The notes beneath the pieces are model-generated. The model did no database searches. It worked only from the letters and a program-made list of their open reading frames with translations, and was not told the origin of the DNA. The position numbers and the translations under genes are program-made. A DNA stretch of 64,000 nucleotides from Rhynchopus euleeides (lineage: Eukaryota > Euglenozoa > Diplonemea > Diplonemida > Diplonemidae), in NCBI GenBank assembly GCA_963210315.1, contig OY723290.1, forward strand, positions 1,550,001-1,614,000, written 5' to 3'. Positions 21,901 to 31,918 of this stretch are shown here, in pieces. Every line of letters starts with the position of its first letter. Positions within the stretch are counted from its first letter, which is position 1.

Positions 21901-22900
21901 GATCGGGGGTGCGTAATCACCGGGCAGCCGGGCTGCGCGAGGCTGCGTGTGCCCGATGGCAAACGGGCCCTGCTCAAGACGCCATGCGGCCTGGCTGGCT
22001 GTTGCTGCAGGCGATGCGGCGCAGCTATGCTGCAGCGTGAGTGCGTTGCCTTGGAACAACGGGGGTTCCGCCAGCAGGCCGATCCTTCGACCCACCGCTG
22101 TGCGGTGCCTGGGTGCTACGCTGCAGGCCGCCTGCGAGCCGCAGCGCACGGAGAGCGCAACCCGCTGCAGCACCATGCAAGCAACGGGTATCTCTGGAGC
22201 AATTGCTCGAGCGGCAGCGACACGAGTCCGAACCGCAAGTCGCAGCGTGCGAAGCTGCGTGCGGTGTAACGCTCCAGCGACAAGCCGTCGGGAAAGCGGC
22301 TTGGACTGTGAGGAAGCCAACACCGCCACTCGGGGAGAAGGGCGGCAGGCATGCCACAAGGCGAGGCTAGCCTGCAGACCCTCCTGCCGCACTGCCGGCG
22401 GTGCCGATGTGCCTGCCCTGTGCCCTCACACCGCAGCGCGTGCCTTGGTGGTCAGTCAGGCCCAACACGACTGGCAGGGCTTTGTGCCTCATCGTGGTAT
22501 CGCGATCCGCCGGTGATGCCCCCGCTGCAACCCCCAGACACAGCGAGTTTCTGCTGCAGCGGGTGGCCCGGCGTGGGGCTTGCTGCTGCAAGTGTCCTCA
22601 GCCGCCACTCCCATCCTGGCCGAAAGGAAGGCGCGTGACCCCCACCCGCGCACGACGGGGCCCACGGCAAGCGACGCGCTTCCCACAAGACAGAGGGCCA
22701 CAGATGAGACGCACGGGGCAGGATGTCCTCCGCCGCCGAGCTGTGGAGTGGGCATCCCCTTGTCGCTGTCGCCTCTTTGTCTTCCCCGGGCCTGGAAGAC
22801 GGAGCGGCGGGCAGTTCAGAGCCAAGAGAGACACATTGTCGGTGGCAGGCGACGAGCCGGCATGTCGTCATCATCTTGCCGCGGCGGGGCAGGAGAGATG
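18901..22900. other. Compositionally distinct island, no assignable gene
   Basis: For about 4 kb most of the long C/G homopolymers typical of other intergenic DNA disappear and both strands carry many overlapping frames of 90-316 codons. The longest are on the minus strand (21442-22392) and the plus strand (19995-20633). None shows a domain I recognise and none has a clear start with splice signals. The texture suggests old, decayed coding or mobile DNA rather than a live gene. Confidence 0.35.
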
Positions 22901-23325
22901 ACGGTGTGTGTGTGTGTGCGTTGGGGAGGGGTCCGTCCCCACCTCACCTCACTCACTCGCCTACACAGCCTTCTTGTGTCTCTCTCTTTCTCGCTTGTCG
23001 TGACCAACATAACAACAGTGTTCTTTATTCCCTCCTCTCTTTACACTCTAAGATTCACGGCCCCACTCTTCACGTTACCCTTAACATCTCCTTTCACACT
23101 CACACTGCATCCTCTTCCCCCCCCCTGAGACCGTGGGGGTGCGTGCCTGTGGCGAGTTCAGGTGTCTACTTCTGCATCTACCAGTGGACGTCGACCGACC
23201 TAACCTCCAGCACCTCCCTCCACGCCACCTCAAAAGAAACCCCCCGAACACCCCGTCCCTCCTTTTGCTAGGCTGATCCCTGTCGACCGTCAAGGAAACC
23301 TTAAAAGGGATAGAGGCGTGAAGCA
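22901..23325. other. Upstream region of the ALY/REF gene
   Basis: Pyrimidine-rich DNA with CTCACTCAC and TCTCTCTCTTTCTC runs ends in an A-rich leader (AAAGGGATAGAGGCGTGAAGC) before the ATG. CTTTTGCTAG at 23271 and nearby AGs are possible leader acceptors. Confidence 0.35.
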
Positions 23326-24547
23326 ATGGCATCTCTTACCAAGACGCTGGATGAGATGATTGCGGAGAAGAAGAAGTCCACCCGCTCCGCCCCGAAGGGC
23401 GGCAGGGGGGGTGGCCGTGGGGGCGGCCGTGCCGCGCCGGCAAAGGGGGGCCGTGGTGCCTCGAGCAGCGGCCGCCAGGCGGGCCAGGGGAAGAGCAGCG
23501 GGATCTCGCAGTTCAGCGGGCGCAACGCCAACAGGAGCACGCCGTACACCACTGCGAGGGTTGGCGGGCGTGGTGGCGGTGCGGCCAAGCAGACCAGCGG
23601 GGGGGCACGGTCCGGCGGTGGCGGTGGCGGCTCGGCGCGCAACCGCGTCTTCATCTCCGGCCTGCCGCTGGACTGGGAGGAGCAGCACGTGCTGCGCGTC
23701 GTGGAGTCTGTGGGGAGCGTGGAGAAGCTGACCATCTTCTTCGACCCCAACGGGCGCCCCACCGGTATGTGATTGGTGGGAGGTGGGGTGTGGGGGGGTA
23801 GGGTAGGGCAGGGTGGTAACGGAGGACCGCTCGGATGTGGCCTGCGCGGAAACAGAGGGGCAGGGGGTCGAAGCCAAATGAAATGTGTGGGTGTGGGCAG
23901 TGGAGATCGGTGTGGCCTGCGCAGAAGCTGTCCTGTTGCAATGTGTCCACCATCACACCTCACCGCAGGGAACGCGCTCGTGACCTACCACGATGCGAGC
24001 ACCGCAAAAACCGCGGTGCACGACCTGGACAACGCGCGCCTGGGTATGTCCAGCAGCCTTCTGCTTTCTGATGCGAGGCTTTCGTTAGGCTTTGACACAG
24101 CTCAGCCTCTCTGCGTCTATGCCTGCCACTTCTGCCCTTCCACTTCTTTCTGCTGACAGGTGACAAGGAAATCTCCGTGACCTTCGCACGCGGGGACGTG
24201 GGTGCCGCGAAGAAGCCTGCCGCGGGCGGGCGCCAGGCGGGTGGCGGCAAGGGGAGCAAGGGCAGCGCCCCGGCGCGCTTCGGGGGCCGTGGCGGCGGCG
24301 CGGCACAAAAGCAGCAGCAGCAGCAGCCCCGCCAGGGCGGCGGCAGGGGCAAGGGCCGCACCTTCGGCAAGACGGCCCCCGCCAAGGGGGGCCGCGGCAA
24401 GGGCGGTGGCCGTGCCAGCGGTGCTCGTGTTGAGTATGAACACACTGCACACTTGAGTGTACACACCACACCACCCACAGGCGCAAGGAGGTGAGCAGAG
24501 AGCAGCTGGACACCGAGCTGGAGGCGTTCGTCAACAAGGGCGAATAA
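23326..24547 (+). CDS. ALYREF: ALY/REF-type mRNA export adaptor (THO complex subunit 4-like)
   Basis: ALY/REF proteins bind spliced mRNA with the TREX complex and the helicase UAP56 in the nucleus and hand it to the export receptor. Four exons (23326-23764, 23969-24043, 24160-24433, 24481-24547) give 284 residues; donors are GTATGT, GTATGT and GTATGA. The start MASLTKTLDEMIAEKKK matches the N-terminal UAP56-binding motif. An RGG/GGR-rich stretch follows. The RRM spans about residues 105-180, with RNP2 RVFISGLP and RNP1-like GNALVTYH. A second Gly/Arg/Lys-rich region with a short polyGln follows. The last exon restores the C-terminal UAP56-binding motif (REQLDTELEAFVNKGE). Joining exon 3 at GTATGA completes a Glu codon and keeps this motif in frame, which supports the 47-nt last intron. 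Confidence 0.88.
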
Positions 24548-26165
24548 GCCCACCGGACGGATGGGGTGGAGCCTGCCACCACCTCCGAGACCTGCGGGTT
24601 GTGGTTGTGCACCCCCCAGCGAGGTAAGTGGGGGGGAAGGGCATGGCAACAGAGAGAAAGGCGATACTGATGCTCCGTTTTGTCTTCAAAAATAAAGATT
24701 CACCGCGTGTGTGTGAGGTGGGAGGGCGGGGGGAGGGTTTTTTTCTTTGACAGTGTGTGGGTGTGGCAAACGCAGCCCAAGTGGGGGTATTACAAGGTTT
24801 TTGCGACACAAGACCTCACACACTAACCAATAGGCTCTCTGCCCGGGGTGGACGGGGAGGGGCGAAACGGGTTCTGTTGATGGAGTGGGTGGGAGGGGGG
24901 GGGGGTGGGGGAAGGAGGCACTAATTCGATATCTCTGCTGCCAAAGCCCATCTTTTTTGATCCGTTTTGCAGCAGTTTTCGAGAAGCAAGCGGTGCCTCC
25001 TCCTCCCCCCCCCCCCCTCTCCCCCTCTCCCTCCCCTGAAGCGTCCAATTTACGTTGTTCCGGAGTTCCGCAGTTCACACCCCACCCCCCCCCCCCCCAC
25101 ACTCCCACTCCCGCTATTTCTCTCTCTCTCTCCTCCCCTCACGGCAATTCGCTGGGAGCGGCAGTTTCGTTCTACTTTCTACACCATTTCTTTATCCTCT
25201 TTGGAGGCATCCACCCCCCCACACCCCCCTCCTCACGTTAGCCTTTTTGTTCAGGAGGTCACACTGGGCAGGGCTTGCTGACGCCTTCCACTGTTTCCCC
25301 TCGCGCACACGCCTTGAGAAACATCTTAGAGGTGTTGGCTGTGCGTCAACCCAATAACAGCATGGGCGTGGCACTACCTCACCACTGCTACCATACCCCT
25401 GCGCACATCTCTAAGAGTTGCGACCGACATGTGTGAGCCGGAGTATTGCCTCGCGGTGGGGTCTCCTCCCACCCCCCCTCTACCCTCCCCCCGACGCGCC
25501 GTTTTTTTGCGCTGAAGGTTTTAAAAGTCGGTTGATAAGCCGTCTTCCCACACCACACACGTCTCCCCCCCCTCAAGAATGCATAATATAGTCGCAACAG
25601 GGTGGATGGGGGAGAATGGGGGGGGAGTCCGCCCTCGATAGTGGTCAAAATATTGTGATCCGTTCCATCGCAGTGGTGGAGGTGGTGGTGGTGGTGGAGG
25701 GATTGCATCAACAGAGAACAGCCGAGGGCTGGGTTTTGGTGCCTCTTTCTCCACATTGCTGCCGCGCGTTTTGGAGGTGCTGGAGTTTTTAGTTTTTTTT
25801 TTGCCAAAGAAAAAAACAGGGTCTCAGGAGACAGCTCTCCTTGACAAGGCCTTGGTGGCAGGTGGAAGAAGGTCGGTGAAATGGGCAGTCTCGCACAGGG
25901 GAGGAGAGGGGGCGGGTGGTGGTCTGAGAAGTAAGTATTGATGGGGCAAAGTAGAGTGGATGCTCTGGCCCCCAAGTCCTTCCCCCCCTTAACATCCCTC
26001 CCCTCCCCCCTTCAACACACGGTGCACCAGGGCTGGCCAGAAGAACCCCGGAGAGGGTCCTTTCTTTTTGTGAGGGAGAAGTCTCCGAGACTTACCAACC
26101 CTCAGATAGAGGCACACGAGCCCCACTTCACACCTTTTTCTCTCTCCGCAGGCAGGGCTGCACCC
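24548..26165. other. Intergenic region, no gene seen
   Basis: An AATAAA followed by GTGTGTGTGAGG lies near the start. The rest holds G tracts near 24895-24909, C tracts and CT microsatellites near 25121-25133. A strong pyrimidine-AG (TTTTTCTCTCTCCGCAG) ends at 26151, 15 nt before the next ATG. Confidence 0.5.
24691..24696 (+). promoter_or_regulatory. Candidate polyadenylation signal AATAAA
   Basis: The hexamer lies 144 nt after the ALY/REF stop and is followed by CGCGTGTGTGTGAGG, a GT-rich stretch like a downstream element. The second such pair in the window is at 3502. Confidence 0.35.
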
Positions 26166-27785
26166 ATGGGGGGCACACCTGCCCCACACACACAAGGCAC
26201 TGCATCGGAGGCCAGCCCCGATGCATCAGAGCCTGCAGCCCTGCTGGACCGTTGGGGTCTGCTGTCCCACCCTGCAGCTGACATAGGGCGTCACGAGGGC
26301 CTCGACCCTGCCCTCGTCAACATTGCTCTCCAGCTCCCCGATGAGGACCAGCGCCTGTGGCTGGAGGCCGAGGCTCAGATGTGCTCCTCTCAAGCTCCTG
26401 AGGGGCGTGCCGTGCAGGGTGGGGTGGGGTGTGCTGCGAAGGCGAAGGAGCCACTGCGCACGCTGCCTCTGTCGGATGCGGTGGTGGCCTGGCTTGCCTA
26501 CACAAAGCACCACCTCAAGGAGGAGGTGTGGGAGCGGCACGGCCCGCGCCTCATCAAGACATGCGTGAAGCAGTCCCCCGCGCTGTCCTGCGAATGCCTC
26601 CGCCGCCTCTGCGAGTCGACCTCGCCTGGATCCAACGCGTCGAAGCTCTTCAACGGCATCTCGGCTGCCACCGCTTCGGAGCTGCCTGGCCTTGCCACTG
26701 CGCCTACATTTGCTACCCCACTGGATCCTACCTCACCCGAGCTGCTCCTGCCTTACACAACGCAGAAGCTGCTCGCGAAGAGCCGCCTGGGGCAGAGCGG
26801 TGGCATTGACGAGGAAGTGGTTGGGCTGCTGGTGCGCCGCCCCGAGTCCTTCCAACGCAGCGTTATAGCCAAGGCTGCGACCCGCGAGACCTGGGATGAC
26901 AGCCTGGCTGCCACGGTGCGGGAGATGATCGACGAGGTGGACGCCGAAAGCGCCTGCGGTGCTGTCGAGCCGCTGCCCCCCTACCTGGTGGAGGCACTCC
27001 TTCAGGCGGTGGGGACAGAACCCCTCCCGCGACTCGGGGCTCTCCGGCCTTCAACCTACGACTGGCTCATATCGCTCCCGCCTGCGGTGGCTGTGGAGTC
27101 GATCCGCCGCATCTCAACCTACGTCGGGACAGTCAAGGATGTCAACGCGCTGTTCCGCGGGGTTGCCTCCAAACTGCTGGTGCGCATGTCTCTTCCAGAA
27201 TGCGAGGGTGGCCGCCTGAGGGCCCGCCAGGCACGCCGACTCGCCGAGGTGACAGTTGTGGGCGCGGTGGCGGTGGTCGGGGCGCTGCTGCGGTGGGGTG
27301 TGGGGCAGCAGCAGGGGGCAGGGGAGGAGGAGGAGGAGGGCTGTCCGAGGTGTGGGTATGTCCCGGAGGTCGGCCTGGCGGAGGAGGCGCGGCAGCTGCT
27401 CGCGCATTACCCTGGGGAGGCGGGGGTGGCTGTGCTGCGGAATGTGCGGGGCGCGCGTGTGGCAGCCAAAGAGGTTGAGGCTCCTGTGTCACTCTCAGAG
27501 GTTGCGCAGGCAGTGTCGAAGCTGAGGTGCCACATGACAGCGGATGTCATGCGTGCCGTGGCAAGCCTGGAGAAGCAGAAGGGGGTGAAGGTGACGGGGG
27601 ATTTGATCCAGCGCCTCGCAGAGTACCCCCCGCCGGCCATCCTGACTGCCGTGTTGCGTGCTGCCGAGTATAAGGGAAACATACAGTCCCTTCGCAGCTT
27701 CCTGTTCTCCATTCTACACAGTTGTTCAAAGAGAGGTGTTGCCGCAGATGGAGGCCACACTGCAGTGATCTGCAAGCAGGGCTGA
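26166..27785 (+). CDS. Hypothetical helical protein with CxxC
   Basis: I do not recognise the family. The single exon encodes 539 residues from the ATG at 26166, which is the first ATG after a strong pyrimidine-AG at 26151; the frame continues upstream but without support. The protein is rich in Leu, Ala, Arg and Glu and reads as a series of amphipathic helices, for example LSDAVVAWLAYTKHHLKEEV and a later SKLLVRMSLPECEGGRLRAR-like stretch. Spacing of about 35-45 residues recalls helical-repeat organelle RNA-binding proteins, but I cannot define a repeat. A CPRCGYVPEVG motif near residues 395-405 gives one CxxC, so a zinc site would need partners elsewhere. An acidic GEEEEEG run precedes it. 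The last 20 residues could change if a 3' intron exists. Confidence 0.65.
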   Translation: MGGTPAPHTQGTASEASPDASEPAALLDRWGLLSHPAADIGRHEGLDPALVNIALQLPDEDQRLWLEAEAQMCSSQAPEGRAVQGGVGCAAKAKEPLRTLPLSDAVVAWLAYTKHHLKEEVWERHGPRLIKTCVKQSPALSCECLRRLCESTSPGSNASKLFNGISAATASELPGLATAPTFATPLDPTSPELLLPYTTQKLLAKSRLGQSGGIDEEVVGLLVRRPESFQRSVIAKAATRETWDDSLAATVREMIDEVDAESACGAVEPLPPYLVEALLQAVGTEPLPRLGALRPSTYDWLISLPPAVAVESIRRISTYVGTVKDVNALFRGVASKLLVRMSLPECEGGRLRARQARRLAEVTVVGAVAVVGALLRWGVGQQQGAGEEEEEGCPRCGYVPEVGLAEEARQLLAHYPGEAGVAVLRNVRGARVAAKEVEAPVSLSEVAQAVSKLRCHMTADVMRAVASLEKQKGVKVTGDLIQRLAEYPPPAILTAVLRAAEYKGNIQSLRSFLFSILHSCSKRGVAADGGHTAVICKQG

Positions 27786-28203
27786 GGCATGAATCACCTG
27801 AGCCGCATCGTCGGTGCTGGCTGTGGGTGCATCGGAGGAACTGCGTGGGTGGGGGTGGGTGGTGGGGTGCGTGTGGGTGGGTGGAAATTCCCTGTGCTGT
27901 CTGCGGGGGCGAGCCTGCGGCAGGGGGGAGAGGGAGGTGTTCCCTTGCGTTGCTGTGTGTGTGTGTATTGGGTGAGTTGTCTGACCCTTCAGGTGGTCTC
28001 GCCAAACAGGGTTTCGTCGCAACCGGCGCTCTTTTCTCCCCCCGCGCCGTACTTCACCTTTGCAGGGGTGGGGGGTGTTCGGTTGCGTCACAATCTTGCC
28101 CAGCACGTGAGGCCGGGCCTGGCAAGCGTAGTTCTTTCTGTGGGCATCTCGTGTGCCCGCAACTGTGGCCTGCCACGGTGTACACAACGTGCGACTCGTT
28201 ACT
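27786..28203. other. Intergenic region, no gene seen
   Basis: This is the 3' flank with GGGTGGGTGGGG runs and TGTGTGTG. A short open frame in the early part reads as Gly/Val-rich low complexity. Confidence 0.45.
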
Positions 28204-28841
28204 GGGGGGGGTCAAATAATTGTAACCCCTACGATTATTTAGCGACGCGGTCTGTATAAATCGGGTGTCCCAAAATTTACAATTTTTCAACGGTGGTGAT
28301 TAATCGTAGGGGTTACGATTATTCACTTTTGGCAAAAATTTACCCGTTTTGCTGTTCAGAATGTCAATTGGTGGGGTGGGGGTGGGTGTGAGGGGTCGCA
28401 TTCTCGGCCTGTCTCACCGGCATTCCGTGCACAGAGCAACATCACCGGTGGAAACTGGCCATAGCACCCCGGTGGGCCACCAGGAGGGGAGGGACCCGGT
28501 GTGAGGCGCTTGAGTCATCCAGATGGGCACACGGTGGGGTCCGACATCCGATGTCGGACCCTGTGGGTTCATGCATGCTGCTAAATGTGAGATTTTTGGG
28601 CCAAATTTCGGAATCCCAATACATTTTTTTGGGGGGCGAGTTTGTTGGGAAAATGGGGGTGGCACAGCGTCGTTCTTCCACACAAGAGGGTCGTTTTTGA
28701 CATCAACGGTTCAAACTCTCTTCACGGTGACTCTACTCAAATTTTTTTGAGTTATTGGGGGCCATTTACTGTGCGTCGAAGTGTGAACGATTGGCCACCT
28801 TTTTGGTGCCGTGGCTGGTGGGTGGCCATGGGCACACGCTA

Positions 28842-28910
28842 CAAGGGGGGTCTGGGGGGCAGAGCCCCCCAGCCGCCGGAGGCCACGGTAGTGAACATCT
28901 GTTCATTGTG
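28842..28910 (-). repeat. GC-rich palindromic interspersed repeat, copy 3
   Basis: Minus-strand copy: AGGGGGGTCTGGGGGGCAGA, then GCCCCCCAGCCGCCGGAGG, then CCACGGTAGTGAACATCTG. It is followed by TTCATTGTGGGCGTAGATTC, shared with the flank of copies 5 and 6. Confidence 0.8.
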
Positions 28911-29003
28911 GGCGTAGATTCTGTGTGAGTTGGCTGCGTCCTCCTGAGGCCTGAGGCTACTGGAGTGGTTGGATTCCCTGACTTGATGGGTATCGAAGGG
29001 CTC

Positions 29004-29080
29004 CAGGGGGTCTGGGGGGCGGAGCCCCCCAGCCGCCGGAGGCCACGGTAGTGGACATCTGTTCCTTGTGGGGTACAGTT
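29004..29080 (-). repeat. GC-rich palindromic interspersed repeat, copy 4
   Basis: Minus-strand copy 162 bp after copy 3 in the same orientation. The central hairpin GGGGGGC-GGA-GCCCCCC is perfect. Confidence 0.8.
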
Positions 29081-29600
29081 TCTGGACTGTGTCCATCTTC
29101 CTGAGGTTGCGTATGGGCCACCCCAGGATTTTGGTGCCCCCCCCAGGCTCACCTCACTGGCAGGGTACCTGGGGGCGGGGGGCCTCAAACCATGCTCTCT
29201 TCCCATTAAACTCGGGGCATGTGTGCTCCGACATGTGGGGTGACTCAATCACCGGTCTATGACGACCGATTCTCCACTTTTTACAGCCTGAGTGGGTTCC
29301 CTGCTGTTCCTGTTGCTTGATCCTCTGGGGAAAAGTCAGAAATTTGGCCAAAAGTGAATAATCGTAACCCCTACGATTATTCAAAACAAATTTACGTATA
29401 AATGGCCCAGAAAATGTTGTACAATTAATCGCCCCCTTACGATTATTCGACTACTTACGATTAATTGCCCCCCCCCAGTAACAGCAGTTCGTTCGGCAAG
29501 CAGTGGCCTCCGCACCAGAGCTGTTGAATACTGCAATGTGCACAGTGCTATTGTGTGGCTTCCACCAGCACCACCACAGACAGGAGACCCGTCCCTCATC

Positions 29601-31267
29601 ATGTCTCAGAAAGCCGTCTGGAGCGACCACGCCACGCACGACGAGAAGGTATGTGTTGCTTCAGTGTAGGGTGTGTCCACCCTGTGTGTCTCACAGGTGC
29701 GTCGGCTGTTTGATGACTTCGATGTGCGCAAGGTGCGGTCGCTGGATTCGGAGTCGTTCTCCGCCGCGTTCCGGAGGCTGAATATCGGGTTCAGCTCTGC
29801 CACTGTGCAGGATCTGTTTGAGAAGTCGGACGCGAACCAGGACCGGCAGATCTCGTTTGCGGAGTTCCAGCGGTTCGGGGAGCTGTACCCCACCATGATC
29901 GACTGTGTGTACTACCGTGCGAAGGACTACTGGACGGAGGTGGCACAGAAGGACGCGATCGAGGAGGCGAAGCGTCTTCTGGACGAGCTGCGGAGCCGGG
30001 AGGCGGCGGCACGTGCAGCACACGCACAGGCGCAGCAGGACACAGACGCTGCAGACCACAAGCTGCAGTCACAGCTGCAGGTTGTTGCCGACGCGCAGGC
30101 ACGTGAGGCTGCTGCCAAGGTATGTTGTCTGCCTGTTTGTTGAATGGTTTGAATGGTGCTGGATGATTCTTCACAGACAAGAGTCCAGCCAGCACCCGTC
30201 ACCTCATGGCAACACCACTACCACCCACCCCAACACACGCACAGGCTGCCCTGGAAGCAGCACACGACGACACGGAGCGTGCACGCCAGGAGCTGCGGGA
30301 GCGGATGGCGGAGCTGAACCGTGCCAAGGACCGGGAACGCCAGCGCCAGATCGAGCTTGCGGAGGCACAGCGTGCGGTGGAGGTTGCGGCACGGCGTCTG
30401 CAGTCGCAGGAGCAGGAGGTGGCGAAGGCGGAGGAGCGTCTGCGCGAGATCGAGCGGCTGCTGGCCGACCAGCACCGCGAGGTGGAGATGCAGCGCAACG
30501 CGGCGGAGCGGTGCCGCGGGGAGCTTGCGCAGGCACAGGCTCGCGAGCAGGATGCGGCGATGGGCGAGAACGAGGCACGGCGTGAGGTGCACCTGGCAGG
30601 CGACCGTGCCGCGGATGCTGAGGCAGAGGTGGCGGCACGCCAGGAGCGGGAGCGCGGGATGGCGACAGCACTACGCGACGCAGCAAACGACGTGGCGCGG
30701 CAGCTGGCACAGCGCGACGCAGACCAGCGCGACCTGCTTGCAGCAAAAGAGCGCGAGGCCCAGCGCAAGGTGGAGGAGGTGAACGCCGGGCAGGCTGTGG
30801 ACCAGCAGGAGCGCACCGTGGCGCAGCTGGAGCAGGAGAACGTCGACTTCAACGCACGCCGCCAGCAGGTCGACGAGGAGGAGAAGCCGCTGCTGGAGCA
30901 GGAGGTCCGCCTCCGCGAGCAGCGCGACAGCCTCGAGTCCAAGGAGCAGAAGCTCCGCACTGACTTCCAGACCTTCACCGGCCGCACCGCCCGGGCCCAG
31001 AGCCCCCGTGGCAGCTTCCAGGCCTCACCCAGCGCCGGCGCGACGGCGGCCGCACTGCCGGCAATGCCCAGCGCCCTGCCCCCCGCTGCCACCACCACGA
31101 CGGTGACCACCGTCCACTCCACCAGCGCCTACTCTGCCGGGGCCGCACGTGCCGCTGTGTACGACAACTTCGGCACCAGGGAGGCGTCGCTCTACCCGTC
31201 GCAGTTCGAGAGCCCTGCTGTCTCTGTGCGCCAGGCAAGCCCGACGGGCAAGTCAACCTTCTACTAG
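29601..31267 (+). CDS. EF-hand/coiled-coil cytoskeletal-type protein, copy A
   Basis: Family not recognised. Three exons (29601-29648, 29697-30119, 30245-31267) give 497 residues. Residues 17-75 carry an EF-hand pair: the first loop (DFDVRKVRSLDS) is degenerate, the second (DANQDRQISFAEF) has all ligand positions D-N-D-Q-S-E in canonical spacing, so it should bind one Ca2+. Residues about 95-415 are one long coiled coil rich in Ala, Arg, Glu and Gln (for example ERLREIERLLADQHREVEMQ). A Ser/Thr/Ala/Pro tail of about 75 residues ends SPTGKSTFY. The layout (EF-hands, rod, disordered tail) is like that of protist cytoskeleton and flagellum-associated proteins; that role is inference. A second copy lies 7.6 kb downstream with near-identical exons 2-3 and an identical first intron. 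Confidence 0.82.
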
Positions 31268-31918
31268 TCCCCCTCTGACATTTCTCATGACATCTCCGAT
31301 CGTATCCTGTTTGTACCCCGTGCCCGACTGTCCACACTTGTAGATGTGCATCTGCACACTTGTACTGCAGCGTTGGTTTGCCATCTCTGCACCAGTTTTA
31401 TTTTGTGATGTCCCCTTTTATTCCTATTCCTGTCTTTTTTCGTAAAAAGGTGACATCTGTGTGTAAGCCCCTGTTCCGACCCTTTCCGGTCTCCCCAGTT
31501 TTTTTCCCTTTGCCGTGAATTCCCCCCTTCCCACGCCCCCTACCCCCCCACCCCCACTCGTCCCGCCTTTTCTGCGGACTCTTTGTTTCTCTTCTATTTT
31601 TTGGGCCCTCTGGGGCCCATGTTTCTTTGTTGCCATCCATTGGATGCCGCTGTATACCGCTGTGTTTCAGCGGATGTTGTACTCTTGCCTGCGTGCGACC
31701 CGCGGGGGTGGCGAAGAGCGGCTCCGGCTTGCTGCGCGGGACTTCGGAGGGACCCCAGATGCCCGCCACGCTGCCTGCCCCCCCCTTCATCTGCGTTGTG
31801 ATGTGAAGCCCCATTGCAAATCCTCACAACATCTGGAGGCTTTCATTTGCCTGTCAACCGCACCGCCCCTTCTCACACACCCCTGCACACGGCGACTGCC
31901 CACACACCCATCTGGCAG
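31268..31918. other. Intergenic region, no gene seen
   Basis: This is the 3' flank of the EF-hand gene, pyrimidine-rich, with no domain-bearing frame. CCCATCTGGCAG at 31918 immediately precedes the next ATG. Confidence 0.5.

Larger units (their letters stand above)
28204..29476. mobile_element. Non-autonomous inverted-repeat element of about 1.27 kb
   Basis: A 33-bp perfect inverted repeat lies at 28301-28333 (TAATCGTAGGGGTTACGATT then ATTCACTTTTGGC) and 29347-29379. Outside it the outer arms keep the theme: TAACCCCTACGATTATT near 28220, and CCCTTACGATTATT and TTACGATTAATTG near 29425-29467. The outer edges are G-rich on the left and C-rich on the right, so the ends pair loosely. No transposase frame is present. 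Two GC-rich interspersed repeats (28842 and 29004) sit inside, presumably inserted or duplicated within it. Confidence 0.6.

Noticed and set aside
21442-22392. 316-codon minus-strand frame as a gene
   Set aside because: No recognisable motif, overlapping frames of similar length on the other strand, and no splice or start support; described only as part of the island.
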